DNA of 13,818 nt, taken from assembly GCA_000495415.1 (NCBI GenBank), contig AWGX01000092.1, positions 1 through 13,818 of the forward strand. Direction: 5' to 3'. The DNA is from Smithella sp. ME-1 (GTDB lineage: Bacteria > Desulfobacterota > Syntrophia > Syntrophales > Smithellaceae). The notes under the pieces were generated by a model. The model was not told the origin of the DNA. It did not search any database and saw nothing but the letters and a program-made list of their open reading frames with translations. Positions 1-6,615 of the stretch are shown here, piece by piece. The translations under genes were made by a program, and so were the position numbers. Numbering within the stretch: position 1 is the stretch's first letter; every line of letters starts with the position of its first letter.

Positions 1-11
1 TTAGTGAAACT

Positions 12-43
12 CCAATTCCGAAAGTGAAATGCATCGGAATTGG
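12..43. repeat. A-type hairpin 1: perfect 10-bp stem, 12-nt loop
   Basis: CCAATTCCGA (12-21) pairs perfectly with TCGGAATTGG (34-43) around the loop AAGTGAAATGCA. AACT (8-11) can extend the stem with AGTT (46-49), leaving a 2-nt bulge. The loop matches that of the hairpin at 82-113 by transitions only. Confidence 0.8.
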
Positions 44-51
44 TTAGTTGA

Positions 52-75
52 ACTATCCCGCACAGCGGTGGTAGT
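52..75. repeat. B-type hairpin 1: imperfect stem
   Basis: ACTA (52-55) pairs with TAGT (72-75), followed by a T-G wobble and a C-G pair. CCGC (58-61) then pairs with GCGG (65-68) around ACA, with T69 bulged. The left arm is the same ACTATCCC sequence as the left arm of the hairpin at 121-158, although the inner part differs. Confidence 0.5.
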
Positions 76-81
76 GAGTCC

Positions 82-113
82 CAAACTGTAGAAACGAAGT
101 GCGCTAAAGTTTG
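82..113. repeat. A-type hairpin 2: 10-bp stem with one mismatch, 12-nt loop
   Basis: CAAACTGTAG (82-91) pairs with CTAAAGTTTG (104-113) around AAACGAAGTGCG; the only mismatch is G88 against A107. Compared with hairpin 1, five of ten stem pairs have changed on both sides so that pairing is kept. Confidence 0.75.
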
Positions 114-120
114 TTAGTCG

Positions 121-158
121 AACTATCCCCGGAACGTAGAGAACGGGGATAATGAGTT
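121..158. repeat. B-type hairpin 2: perfect 8-bp core stem, 12-nt loop
   Basis: TATCCCCG (124-131) pairs perfectly with CGGGGATA (144-151) around the 12-base loop GAACGTAGAGAA. AAC (121-123) can pair with GTT (156-158) outside an ATGA bulge. The loop length equals that of the A-type hairpins. No T-run follows, so it is not a typical intrinsic terminator. Confidence 0.7.
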
Positions 159-160
159 CC

Positions 161-263
161 TTAACTTTAATTAAAATAATAAAAAACCGGGCGACAAAAA
201 TTTTTTTTTATGTTATCGGAGCACCAAATCGCATCAGAAATGTGGCACTAAGAGAGGAACAAA
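161..263 (+). other. AT-rich leader of the S1-domain gene
   Basis: This stretch is strongly A/T-rich from 161 to 186 and contains a run of five A then nine T at 196-209. I see no convincing paired -35 and -10 boxes. The downstream gene's ribosome binding site, GAGAGGAAC, ends just before the start codon at 264. The promoter must lie here, within the hairpin array, or left of the window. A/U-rich leaders are favoured by S1 proteins, so autoregulation is conceivable but unproven. Confidence 0.4.
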
Positions 264-1433
264 ATGGAAGAAACAAAAAGTTTTTCAGAATTACTTAATG
301 AAACAAACCTCGCTCCCCGGCGTTTTTCCGCAGGAGAAAGGATTGATACTGTTGTCGTAAAAATTACATCGGATTGGATATTTATAGACCTTGGAGCAAA
401 AAGCGAAGGTTACCTTGATAAAAAAGATCTCTTGGACGAAGATGGCAATCTCACAGTAAAAGAAGGCGATTCCATTACAGCCTATTTCCTTTCTTCGCGC
501 CACGGAGAAAAACTTTTTACCATCAGGCTTTTGACCAGTAAGAATGTCAACGATTTCCTGTTTGATGCGTATAAAAATCAGATGCCCCTCGAAGCAACCG
601 TGGAGAAGGAAATTAAAGGCGGATTTTCCGTAAGGATTAATCAGAATGCCGGCGGTTTTTGTCCTTATTCGCAGATGGACATCAGAAAAATTGACGATGC
701 CGCCGCCTACGTCGGCAAGAAGTTCGAATTTGTCGTTGCCGAATATTCGGAAAACGGGCGCAATATCATTCTTTCGCGCCGTCCGCTTCTCGAAAAGATA
801 GAGCAGGAAAAAATCGCCGGGCTTAAAAATTCATTGCAGCCGGGCATGACCGTCAGCGGCGCGGTAACCAGCGTCCAGAAATTCGGCGCGTTTGTTGACC
901 TCGGCGGTATTCAGGCTCTTCTGCCTGCTTCAGAAATGGGATGGGGGAAAATTGATGATCCCAAAGTTCTTTATTCTTCCGGCGATAAGGTTGAAGCTGT
1001 CATTATTAATCTTGATTGGGAAAATAATCGTATTACTTTATCCGCCAAAGCAACTCTTCCTAATCCGTGGGATGAAGCAATGAGAAAATACGCTGAAGGA
1101 AGTGTGCTGAAAGGCAAGGTTTCTCATTTAACCAATTTCGGAGCTTTCGTTACAATAGAAGCCGGAGTAGAAGGCCTTTTGCATATTTCCAAACTGGCTC
1201 GCGGTAAAAAGATTAAGCATGCGGGCGATGTAATGAAAACCGGCGAAGAGATAGAAGTTAAAATCGAAAAGATCGACCGGGAAAACAAGAAAATCTCACT
1301 GGATCTGGCCGGAAGCGACAAGGATACTTCCGTCGCAGGTGATGAAGACGATTTTCGTAAGTATATCGCAAAATCGCCCAAAGCCATGGGCACTTTGGGC
1401 GATATGTTTAATAAATCAGGGAAGAAACATTAA
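264..1433 (+). CDS. S1 RNA-binding domain protein, four S1 repeats
   Basis: The 389-residue protein is built of four S1 (OB-fold) RNA-binding repeats at roughly residues 23-90, 107-173, 191-263 and 277-349. Repeats 3 and 4 are the most canonical, with VTSVQKFGAFVDLGG and VSHLTNFGAFVTIEAGVEGLLHIS followed by ...INLDWENNRITLS and IEKIDRENKKISL. Repeats 1 and 2 are diverged. The C-terminal tail is charged and ends near MGTLGDMF. Members of the family bind mRNA at the ribosome or act in RNA turnover in the cytoplasm. Escherichia coli S1 has six repeats in about 557 residues; this length is nearer to the four-repeat YpfD-type proteins of Firmicutes. It may therefore be an accessory S1-like factor rather than the main ribosomal S1. 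The ATG at 264 has a GAGAGG Shine-Dalgarno sequence at suitable spacing. The gene stands alone, converging on the hydrolase gene after a 68-bp gap. Confidence 0.9.
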   Translation: MEETKSFSELLNETNLAPRRFSAGERIDTVVVKITSDWIFIDLGAKSEGYLDKKDLLDEDGNLTVKEGDSITAYFLSSRHGEKLFTIRLLTSKNVNDFLFDAYKNQMPLEATVEKEIKGGFSVRINQNAGGFCPYSQMDIRKIDDAAAYVGKKFEFVVAEYSENGRNIILSRRPLLEKIEQEKIAGLKNSLQPGMTVSGAVTSVQKFGAFVDLGGIQALLPASEMGWGKIDDPKVLYSSGDKVEAVIINLDWENNRITLSAKATLPNPWDEAMRKYAEGSVLKGKVSHLTNFGAFVTIEAGVEGLLHISKLARGKKIKHAGDVMKTGEEIEVKIEKIDRENKKISLDLAGSDKDTSVAGDEDDFRKYIAKSPKAMGTLGDMFNKSGKKH

Positions 1434-1501
1434 CCTGTGTCAGCAGAATTTCACGCGATAGAAAATATCAAAGCCAGTGCTTTATTGCTGATAAAAACCT
1501 T

Positions 1502-2122
1502 TTAAATTTCTATACTCTGACCGGGATCCAGAACATGTATCTGTGATGTCTTAATCGAAAGCAGTTCTTCCGCATCCTTTTTAGTGCCGGCCACTGCGCC
1601 ATAATGTATTGGAATCACATGCCCCGGTTTTATATCATTAACAGCTTGTATTGCAGAGGCTGCGTCCATTGTAAATGTGCCGCCTACAGGCAGACAAGCG
1701 ACATCAACCTTCATCTCTTTCATCTCTTTCATCTCGGGTATTCTGTCTGTGTCACCTGCGTGATAGATACGCTTGCCTCCTATTGTCAAAATATAACCAA
1801 CCCATCTGTTTTCTTTGGGATGAAACTGTTTATCAACATTATAGGCAGGAACAGCTTCTATTACCATATCTTTTACTGTAACTGATTTTCCGGGGCTAAT
1901 CTTATTTTTTGCCAGAGGTACATCCTCCGGACCAACAATAATTGTATCGGCAGAAGAAAGATTCTTTATTTCATCATCCGAATAATGATCAAAATGACTG
2001 TGAGTTATCAGAATAATATCAGCCTTTGGACCCTGAACATTCCATGGATCGATGTATATTATTTTTGTTCCGTGTTCTACCTTTACGCTCGCATGTCCAA
2101 GCCATGTAATTTTTACGGTCAT
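1502..2122 (-). CDS. Metal-dependent hydrolase, metallo-beta-lactamase fold (UPF0173/UlaG-like)
   Basis: This 206-residue protein has the metallo-beta-lactamase fold signature: H10 in WLGHAS, the metal-binding HSHFDH at 41-46 (HxHxDH), HAGDTD at 121-126 and a late histidine at 173 in PIHYG. The sequence VGGTFTMDAASA near 147-156 is typical of the small UPF0173/UlaG-like branch, whose characterised members include lactonases and phosphodiesterase-like enzymes. All expected metal ligands are present, so an active cytoplasmic hydrolase is likely, but the substrate cannot be read from sequence. The ATG at 2122 is preceded on the minus strand by AAGGAG (2132-2137), a strong ribosome binding site at 9-bp spacing. 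It lies 65 bp downstream of the acyl-CoA ligase gene on the same strand, so the two are probably co-transcribed. An unusual MKEMKEMK segment at 131-138 is encoded by a 9-bp tandem repeat. Confidence 0.93.
   Translation of the reverse strand: MTVKITWLGHASVKVEHGTKIIYIDPWNVQGPKADIILITHSHFDHYSDDEIKNLSSADTIIVGPEDVPLAKNKISPGKSVTVKDMVIEAVPAYNVDKQFHPKENRWVGYILTIGGKRIYHAGDTDRIPEMKEMKEMKVDVACLPVGGTFTMDAASAIQAVNDIKPGHVIPIHYGAVAGTKKDAEELLSIKTSQIHVLDPGQSIEI
1711..1735. repeat. 9-bp tandem repeat inside the hydrolase gene
   Basis: TCATCTCTT is repeated at 1711-1719 and 1720-1728, followed by a partial third copy at 1729-1735. It encodes MKEMKEMK on the minus strand, and the 9-bp unit keeps the reading frame. 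Gain or loss of a unit would change length by three residues without a frameshift. Confidence 0.8.
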
Positions 2123-2187
2123 AGCAGTGTTCTCCTTTTGTATTAATTTTATAGATTTTTACATTTTCAATCGAGGAGCGTCAAGAA

Positions 2188-4338
2188 TTATTCTTCTCTC
2201 AGCACAATCAAAGCGTCGGCAACAACCGGTTCTGCCTCATTTATGATAATCGGGTTAAGATCGATCTCCGCTATTTCCGGATGCAGCAGGGCGACACTCC
2301 CCACCGCCTGAATTATATGACAAAGCTTGTTTGTTTTAACCTTCGGCATTCCCCTGAACTCATCCAGTAGTTTTTTAGCGCGGATATCAGCAAACATTTC
2401 CTGAGTATCGGCATCACCCAGCGGTGCCAGACGTAAAGTTGTATCATTGTAAACTTCAGTAAATACTCCACCGAGACCGAAAATAACGCAGGGGCCGAAT
2501 CCGGCAAAACGTGTCATACCGGCCATAAATTCTCTGTTCCCTTTCAGCATTTCCTGAACCAGAACCGGCACCTTTTCCCCTGCATTATTTTGGATATTCT
2601 GAAATTCCTTTTTCAGTCCGGTTTCGTTTTCCACATTCAACGCAATAAGACCTTTACCGCTCTTGTGCATGATGTCCCAGCGGCAGGCCTTCATCGCCAC
2701 CGGATAGCCGATTTTTGCGGCGGCGGCAATTGCCTCTTCCATTGTTGCTGCCAATTCTTCCTTCGTCACAGCTACGCCATACGAGGAAAATAATCTTTTA
2801 GCCGCATATTCATCCAGGGCTTTTTGACCATTTATTTTTGCCTGTTTAATCAAATCGCACGCTAGTTTGCTTCCTGCTGGAAGATCGGTTTTACAAACCG
2901 GCTGACGTTCTTTTATCTGTTTGTAGCGATAAAGAGAGCCCAATGCCCGTGCTGTATCTTCCGGACAATAAAAAATCGGCGTATTTGTATCCCGATAACC
3001 TGTCATATAATTATCTTCCCAATCAAAGAAAGTAGATATCAACAACGGCATTTTATACTTATGAGGCAGTTCAAATGCTCCAGGGACAACAGGTTGTCCA
3101 AATTTTAAAAATTCCTCCAGCGAAATGTTGCCGGCCATTTCCTTAAGGCTAGGATAAATTTCGCGCATGTAACCGGTCATCATTACACCATGAAGAACAA
3201 GAGCATCCACTTCGCCGCTTTTTATCATAATTTCCGGCAGGGTTACCGTAAGGTTTTTCATACTCAAATCGAAAGTCATATCGACGGGATTGGCGGAGGA
3301 CGCATGCGGTTCAATATGTTTTCTAATTTCTTTTTGCAAAGCCTCTGAAAAACGGGGGACTTCCAAACCGACCGAATCGCAGGTATAGGAAATGGCTGTT
3401 GAAGGGCCGCCGGAGTTGGTCATTACACCGACGCGTTTGCCACGCATCTGCGGCTGTGTTGCCAGCGTCCAGCCATGCGAGTAAAGATCTTCAACAGAGT
3501 ATACCCGAATTATGCCGGCTTGTTTAAAAATACCACTGAAGAGGAAATCAGGACCGGTCATTGCTCCTGTGTGGCTGAGGATCGCGCGCGCGCCGGAGGC
3601 TGAACCGCCTACATATTGCGCCACGATAGGTTTATGCGGTGTAATCTTGCGGGCAACTTCCAAAAATCTTTGCCCTTCGCGGATTCCTTCTATGTAAAGC
3701 ATGATGGCTTTAGTTTGTTCATCTTCTCCTAAATATTCCAGAGCATCAACAATATTTATATTGGCTTCGTTGCCCAGACTGATAGCTTTACTAAAGCGAT
3801 ATCCCCTTTTTTTCATGTACGGCAGAACCTGACTCACATAAGTACCGCTTTGAGAAGCAAAACCCAGCGGACCAGGTTCTTTGACCATAGGCAACACTGT
3901 TGTGTTTAAAGCAATTTGAGAGTTGATTACTCCCATACAGTTGGGACCGACAAAACGCATCCCGTAGCGCCCGGCTATTTCACTGATCTTTTTTTCCATT
4001 TCCCGTCCTGTCGCACCTGTTTCCTTGAAACCGGCAGTTATAATGATTGCTCTCTTCGTGCCGATTTTGCCGAAACTCTCCAAAACATGAATGATGGATT
4101 TTGCGGGAACTATCAGCATTGCCAAATCAGGAATTTCGGGCACATCCTCTACAGAGGCGTAAGCTTTAAGTCCTAAGACTGTTTCTTCTTTGGGATGCAC
4201 CGGAAAAATTTTCCCCTCATAGCCTTGCTTCAAAACATTAAGTGCCATTGCCGTGCCCATTTTTGATGGACTATTGTTTGCTCCTACAACCGCTATAGAT
4301 TTGGGATTCATAAGTAAATGCAGTGGATTTTCAATCAT
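2188..4338 (-). CDS. Acyl-CoA (acetyl-CoA) ligase, ADP-forming, fused alpha and beta subunits
   Basis: This 716-residue enzyme belongs to the NDP-forming acyl-CoA synthetase superfamily, which interconverts acyl-CoA, ADP and phosphate with the free acid, CoA and ATP. The N-terminal Rossmann CoA-binding domain starts at SIAVVGANNSPSKMG (14-28). The succinyl-CoA-ligase-like part includes GPNCMGVIN (131-139) and GFASQSG (159-165). SHTGAM (255-260) carries the predicted phosphohistidine, His256. The ATP-grasp (beta) domain occupies about 495-716, with MHKSGKGLIAL (557-567), GLGGVFTEVYND (621-632) and EIDLNPIIIN (691-700). All catalytic landmarks are present and the length is normal for alpha-beta fusions. 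In fermentative or syntrophic anaerobes such enzymes conserve energy as ATP from acyl-CoA; the acid used here (acetate, a branched or an aromatic acid) is not evident. The ATG at 4338 has AAAGGAAA just upstream. The hydrolase gene follows 65 bp downstream. Confidence 0.93.
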   Translation of the reverse strand: MIENPLHLLMNPKSIAVVGANNSPSKMGTAMALNVLKQGYEGKIFPVHPKEETVLGLKAYASVEDVPEIPDLAMLIVPAKSIIHVLESFGKIGTKRAIIITAGFKETGATGREMEKKISEIAGRYGMRFVGPNCMGVINSQIALNTTVLPMVKEPGPLGFASQSGTYVSQVLPYMKKRGYRFSKAISLGNEANINIVDALEYLGEDEQTKAIMLYIEGIREGQRFLEVARKITPHKPIVAQYVGGSASGARAILSHTGAMTGPDFLFSGIFKQAGIIRVYSVEDLYSHGWTLATQPQMRGKRVGVMTNSGGPSTAISYTCDSVGLEVPRFSEALQKEIRKHIEPHASSANPVDMTFDLSMKNLTVTLPEIMIKSGEVDALVLHGVMMTGYMREIYPSLKEMAGNISLEEFLKFGQPVVPGAFELPHKYKMPLLISTFFDWEDNYMTGYRDTNTPIFYCPEDTARALGSLYRYKQIKERQPVCKTDLPAGSKLACDLIKQAKINGQKALDEYAAKRLFSSYGVAVTKEELAATMEEAIAAAAKIGYPVAMKACRWDIMHKSGKGLIALNVENETGLKKEFQNIQNNAGEKVPVLVQEMLKGNREFMAGMTRFAGFGPCVIFGLGGVFTEVYNDTTLRLAPLGDADTQEMFADIRAKKLLDEFRGMPKVKTNKLCHIIQAVGSVALLHPEIAEIDLNPIIINEAEPVVADALIVLREE

Positions 4339-4375
4339 TACCGGTTTCCTTTATTAATATTAAAATTGGATTTAT

Positions 4376-4403
4376 AACATACAACATTTTTAGCATTAAT
4401 CAA
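4376..4403 (-). promoter_or_regulatory. Possible sigma70-type promoter of the acyl-CoA ligase gene
   Basis: On the minus strand, TTGATT (4398-4403) and TATGTT (4376-4381) are separated by 16 bp, with four of six consensus matches in each. The region is generally AT-rich, so this could be chance. It would give the ligase-hydrolase pair its own transcript, independent of the fucosyltransferase gene upstream. Confidence 0.27.
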
Positions 4404-4497
4404 CAAATTTAGGAAAACATAGAACTATCATATAAAATATTTTTCAGGACAATCTTTTTTAGCTGCTTTATCTAATTTAACAACTGATTGATCAGGA

Positions 4498-5469
4498 CTA
4501 TAAAATTCTGAGGTTCAAATTTTTTAGCACGGTTACACTCGCATCTTTTAATTTTGCAATTACGTACTCCGGGTAATATCGCCATGTGCCAGCCACTGGA
4601 ATATAATTTTTTCTGCCATCAATAATTTCAACAAAACGAGCCAGTATCGCATCATTAGTGAGATAAGGAGGAACACTATCATCATGAAAACAGGGAGCCG
4701 ATATCATACGGTTATAAAGCTCATCGTTCTGATCTATTTCAATGACTCTTTGCAGTGCATCATCAACAGTGGCAAAATCGTGTAGGTTAACGAAACTCTC
4801 AGGATTGAATTCATTGGCAATGTTCGGATTACCCCAATAAACAGGTATGCTCCTTACAAACATGGGCTCGATTATCTTTTCTGTTGTGTATCCGGGATAT
4901 GAGGAATTTTCAAAACACATCGTGAACTTGTAATCTTTGATGAAATCCAGTTTATTGAGCACAGGACTTCCGATATTGTTGAGATATCTTCCTCCTGAAT
5001 CAACTTTTTGATATTTCGATAATTTATAAAAGAACTCTTCACATTTTTTATCTCTTTTGGGATTAGACACCACCATATTACAGAACTTTGTTTTCTGAAG
5101 GCGGATTTTATCCGCTTCAGCTTCGTTTATTTTTCTGTTTGTAATGCAACTTAAATCACCCAAACCGTAAGCATGCGGATAATGAGCATAGAGCGGCAAT
5201 CTGTAGTTTTTGCGATCCGGGCTGTGTTCATCAAAAGTAAAAGCAAAATCGCACTGATTGAAATTCGGTCTGCGGTTTTCTCCTGTCCAGTAAATTTTCA
5301 GACATCTGAAGTTTACATGAGATCGGCCAAAAGAAGTATAAATCAGAATTTCCGGTTGCTCCGACAATTGCAGATCATATTTTACAGATAAAAGATCCCG
5401 GAAAAAGTTTTTCTCAGGATCAAATCCTTCATAATGATCGACAAATTTTATTTTTAGAATCTCTTTCAT
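4498..5469 (-). CDS. GT10 family alpha-1,3/4-fucosyltransferase-like protein
   Basis: The 323-residue protein shows the GT10 fucosyltransferase pattern. YWTGENRRPNFNQCDFAF (60-77) corresponds to the acceptor-side catalytic-glutamate region of Helicobacter pylori FucT (TGEN). KFTMCFENSSYPGYTTEKI (181-199) and IPVYWGNPNIANEFNPESF (208-226) form the GDP-fucose-binding signature. VSNPKRDKK and SGGRYLNN between them are also family features. It probably transfers fucose, or a related sugar, from GDP-sugar to N-acetylglucosamine or glucose in a surface glycan, acting at the inner face of the cytoplasmic membrane. The heptad repeats found at the C-terminus of some H. pylori enzymes are absent; instead there is a short basic/hydrophobic tail (KLKDASVTVLKNLNLRIL) that may associate with the membrane. 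No strong Shine-Dalgarno sequence precedes the ATG at 5469. It is divergent from the GT2-GT4-GT32 series. The exact linkage and donor are inference. Confidence 0.9.
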   Translation of the reverse strand: MKEILKIKFVDHYEGFDPEKNFFRDLLSVKYDLQLSEQPEILIYTSFGRSHVNFRCLKIYWTGENRRPNFNQCDFAFTFDEHSPDRKNYRLPLYAHYPHAYGLGDLSCITNRKINEAEADKIRLQKTKFCNMVVSNPKRDKKCEEFFYKLSKYQKVDSGGRYLNNIGSPVLNKLDFIKDYKFTMCFENSSYPGYTTEKIIEPMFVRSIPVYWGNPNIANEFNPESFVNLHDFATVDDALQRVIEIDQNDELYNRMISAPCFHDDSVPPYLTNDAILARFVEIIDGRKNYIPVAGTWRYYPEYVIAKLKDASVTVLKNLNLRIL

Positions 5470-5613
5470 GAATGATCATCACATGACTGTCTTGTTGCTC
5501 GATTTAAACCGATACACAAAAATCAGCAAGTTATAATTTAACATCAGACCATGAAGTAATTTGATTTATGTTTCTATCTTTTCTTCGATGCAAGTAAGAT
5601 TTCATTGACTTAA
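5470..5613. promoter_or_regulatory. Divergent intergenic region between GT10 and GT2 genes
   Basis: The 144-bp AT-rich gap must hold the promoters for both directions if the rightward series starts here. A TATAAT hexamer lies at 5532-5537 on the plus strand, but no convincing -35 box is found 16-18 bp upstream. On the minus strand, TTGCTG and TAAATC are 17 bp apart but match consensus weakly. ATGATCAT at 5472-5479, beside the fucosyltransferase start, is a perfect 8-bp palindrome that could be an operator or chance. Confidence 0.3.
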
Positions 5614-6615
5614 ATGAACGTTATTCATTATATTGCTCCACATATGAAAAATATTATGCAACAGCTTAGTGTCTCCGTTATTATACCAACATTTAACCGG
5701 CCGAAATTGCTCGCTCAAGCTGTAAAATCTGTTTTGAAACAAACAAGCCCTGCTTCGGAAATAATAATAATTAATAACGGATCGAAGCCGGAATACTTAA
5801 ATGAACTTTCCAGAATCAAACATAGTCACAACTCTATTAATCTCATCCACGTTCAGTCAAATAAAGGACCAGGGTACGCGCGCAATATTGGAATTGAAAA
5901 TGCTAAAGGAGACTGGCTATTGTTCTTGGACGATGATGATGTTCTTGCTCCTGATTTTATTGAAGCGTGCGCTGAGAGCATCAGGCCTGAAGAAAAAACA
6001 GAGATGGTTATTGCGCGAGCGGTTTGTTTTAGGGAAGGTTTTGCTGTTTTTTACCCACGGGACGCCATCGGAGCAATCAATCTTGAACCATACAAGAAAG
6101 ACCCGATAACGACCATGCTTATTAACGGTATTACAATAGGGTCATGTATACTCAGTAGGAGGTCTATTGGGTCGCTGCGGTTTAGAGAAGATATCTGGCA
6201 TGGCGAAGATATGCTGTTCTGGTTTTCGCTCATGCAAAAAATAAAAAATCTGACAACATCTGATATCGCATTTTCCGGTGTGCGGCAACATAGTGATAAA
6301 ATCACGCTAAGGAATAATCCTTTCCATCCAGACGGCTCTCCGACACGCTCCAAAGAAACTTATATCAGGCTTATGCTTGATTCATTGGAAAATAAAAATC
6401 GATGGAATGAATTTACACTGAAAGTCATATTTCAAAGGATAGCCGATAACTCCTGGTATTCACCATCCATGATTATTCTATTGATACGAAATCCTCTTTA
6501 TGGAACGAGAATATTAATCCTGCTTATCAGGAAAAGACTTTATCGATATGTAATGACGCTGACCGACAAAATCTTTAAAAGAAAATCGCTGGATTTTACA
6601 TGGCTTCAAAGTTGA
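5614..6615 (+). CDS. Glycosyltransferase family 2 protein
   Basis: This 333-residue protein has a GT-A fold GT2 domain over about residues 19-225. Landmarks are SVSVIIPTFNRPKLLAQAV at the nucleotide-sugar-binding strand, NKGPGYARNIGIENAKGDW (83-101), the metal-binding acidic cluster LDDDD (105-109, DXD) and the late acidic pair in HGEDMLFW (196-203), which is probably the catalytic base region. The C-terminus from about 284 carries two short hydrophobic stretches with basic residues (SMIILLIRNPLYGTRILILLIRKR), suggesting peripheral attachment to the inner membrane. It should transfer a sugar from a nucleotide donor during glycan assembly; donor and acceptor are unknown. The start is uncertain: ATG at 5614, 5644 and 5656 are all in frame and none has a strong ribosome binding site; the conserved domain begins only after the third. 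The 3' end overlaps the next gene by 16 bp, which suggests translational coupling. Confidence 0.9.
   Translation: MNVIHYIAPHMKNIMQQLSVSVIIPTFNRPKLLAQAVKSVLKQTSPASEIIIINNGSKPEYLNELSRIKHSHNSINLIHVQSNKGPGYARNIGIENAKGDWLLFLDDDDVLAPDFIEACAESIRPEEKTEMVIARAVCFREGFAVFYPRDAIGAINLEPYKKDPITTMLINGITIGSCILSRRSIGSLRFREDIWHGEDMLFWFSLMQKIKNLTTSDIAFSGVRQHSDKITLRNNPFHPDGSPTRSKETYIRLMLDSLENKNRWNEFTLKVIFQRIADNSWYSPSMIILLIRNPLYGTRILILLIRKRLYRYVMTLTDKIFKRKSLDFTWLQS

Larger units (their letters stand above)
1..160. repeat. Array of alternating covarying hairpins, about 70-bp period
   Basis: Positions 1-59 and 71-129 align without gaps, 38 of 59 bases identical by hand count. Identity is concentrated in three places: TAGTGA at 2-7 and 72-77, the 12-base hairpin loop at 22-33 and 92-103 (consensus AARYGAARTGCR), and TTAGTYGAACTATCCC at 44-59 and 114-129. 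The stems around the loops differ in sequence but still pair. Between these A-type hairpins lie B-type hairpins that begin in AACTATCCC and end before TGAGTYCC. A third, degenerate unit start (TAATGAGTTCC) lies at 150-160 and then decays, so this looks like the right-hand end of an array that began left of the window. No open reading frame covers it. It could be a REP-like palindromic repeat family, a structured RNA, or a protein-binding single-stranded DNA array; I do not recognise the family. Confidence 0.75.

Noticed and set aside
1..160. CRISPR array or integron attC cassette sites
   Set aside because: The repeats are not identical direct repeats with unique spacers, and the TTAGTYG foot does not fit the attC GTTRRRY consensus; no cas or integrase gene is present.
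1..160. tRNA or other known small RNA gene
   Set aside because: No cloverleaf, T-loop GTTCRA motif or CCA end is found; the pairs form simple serial hairpins.
187..209. A5T9 run considered as the T-tract of an intrinsic terminator
   Set aside because: No GC-rich stem immediately precedes the T-run; the nearest stable hairpin ends at 151-158.
1470..1483. AAAGC-CAGT-GCTTT hairpin between the convergent S1 and hydrolase genes, considered as a bidirectional terminator
   Set aside because: The stem is only 5 bp, A/T-rich, and neither side carries a run of T directly after the stem.
4484..4495. CTGAT-TG-ATCAG inverted repeat just past the fucosyltransferase stop codon, considered as a terminator
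   Set aside because: The 2-nt loop is sterically poor, the stem is short and no T-run follows on the minus strand.
5466..5486. TCATG...CATGA inverted repeat around the ATGATCAT palindrome at the fucosyltransferase start, considered as an operator
   Set aside because: The arms and the central palindrome do not share the same centre, and the match is short enough to be chance.
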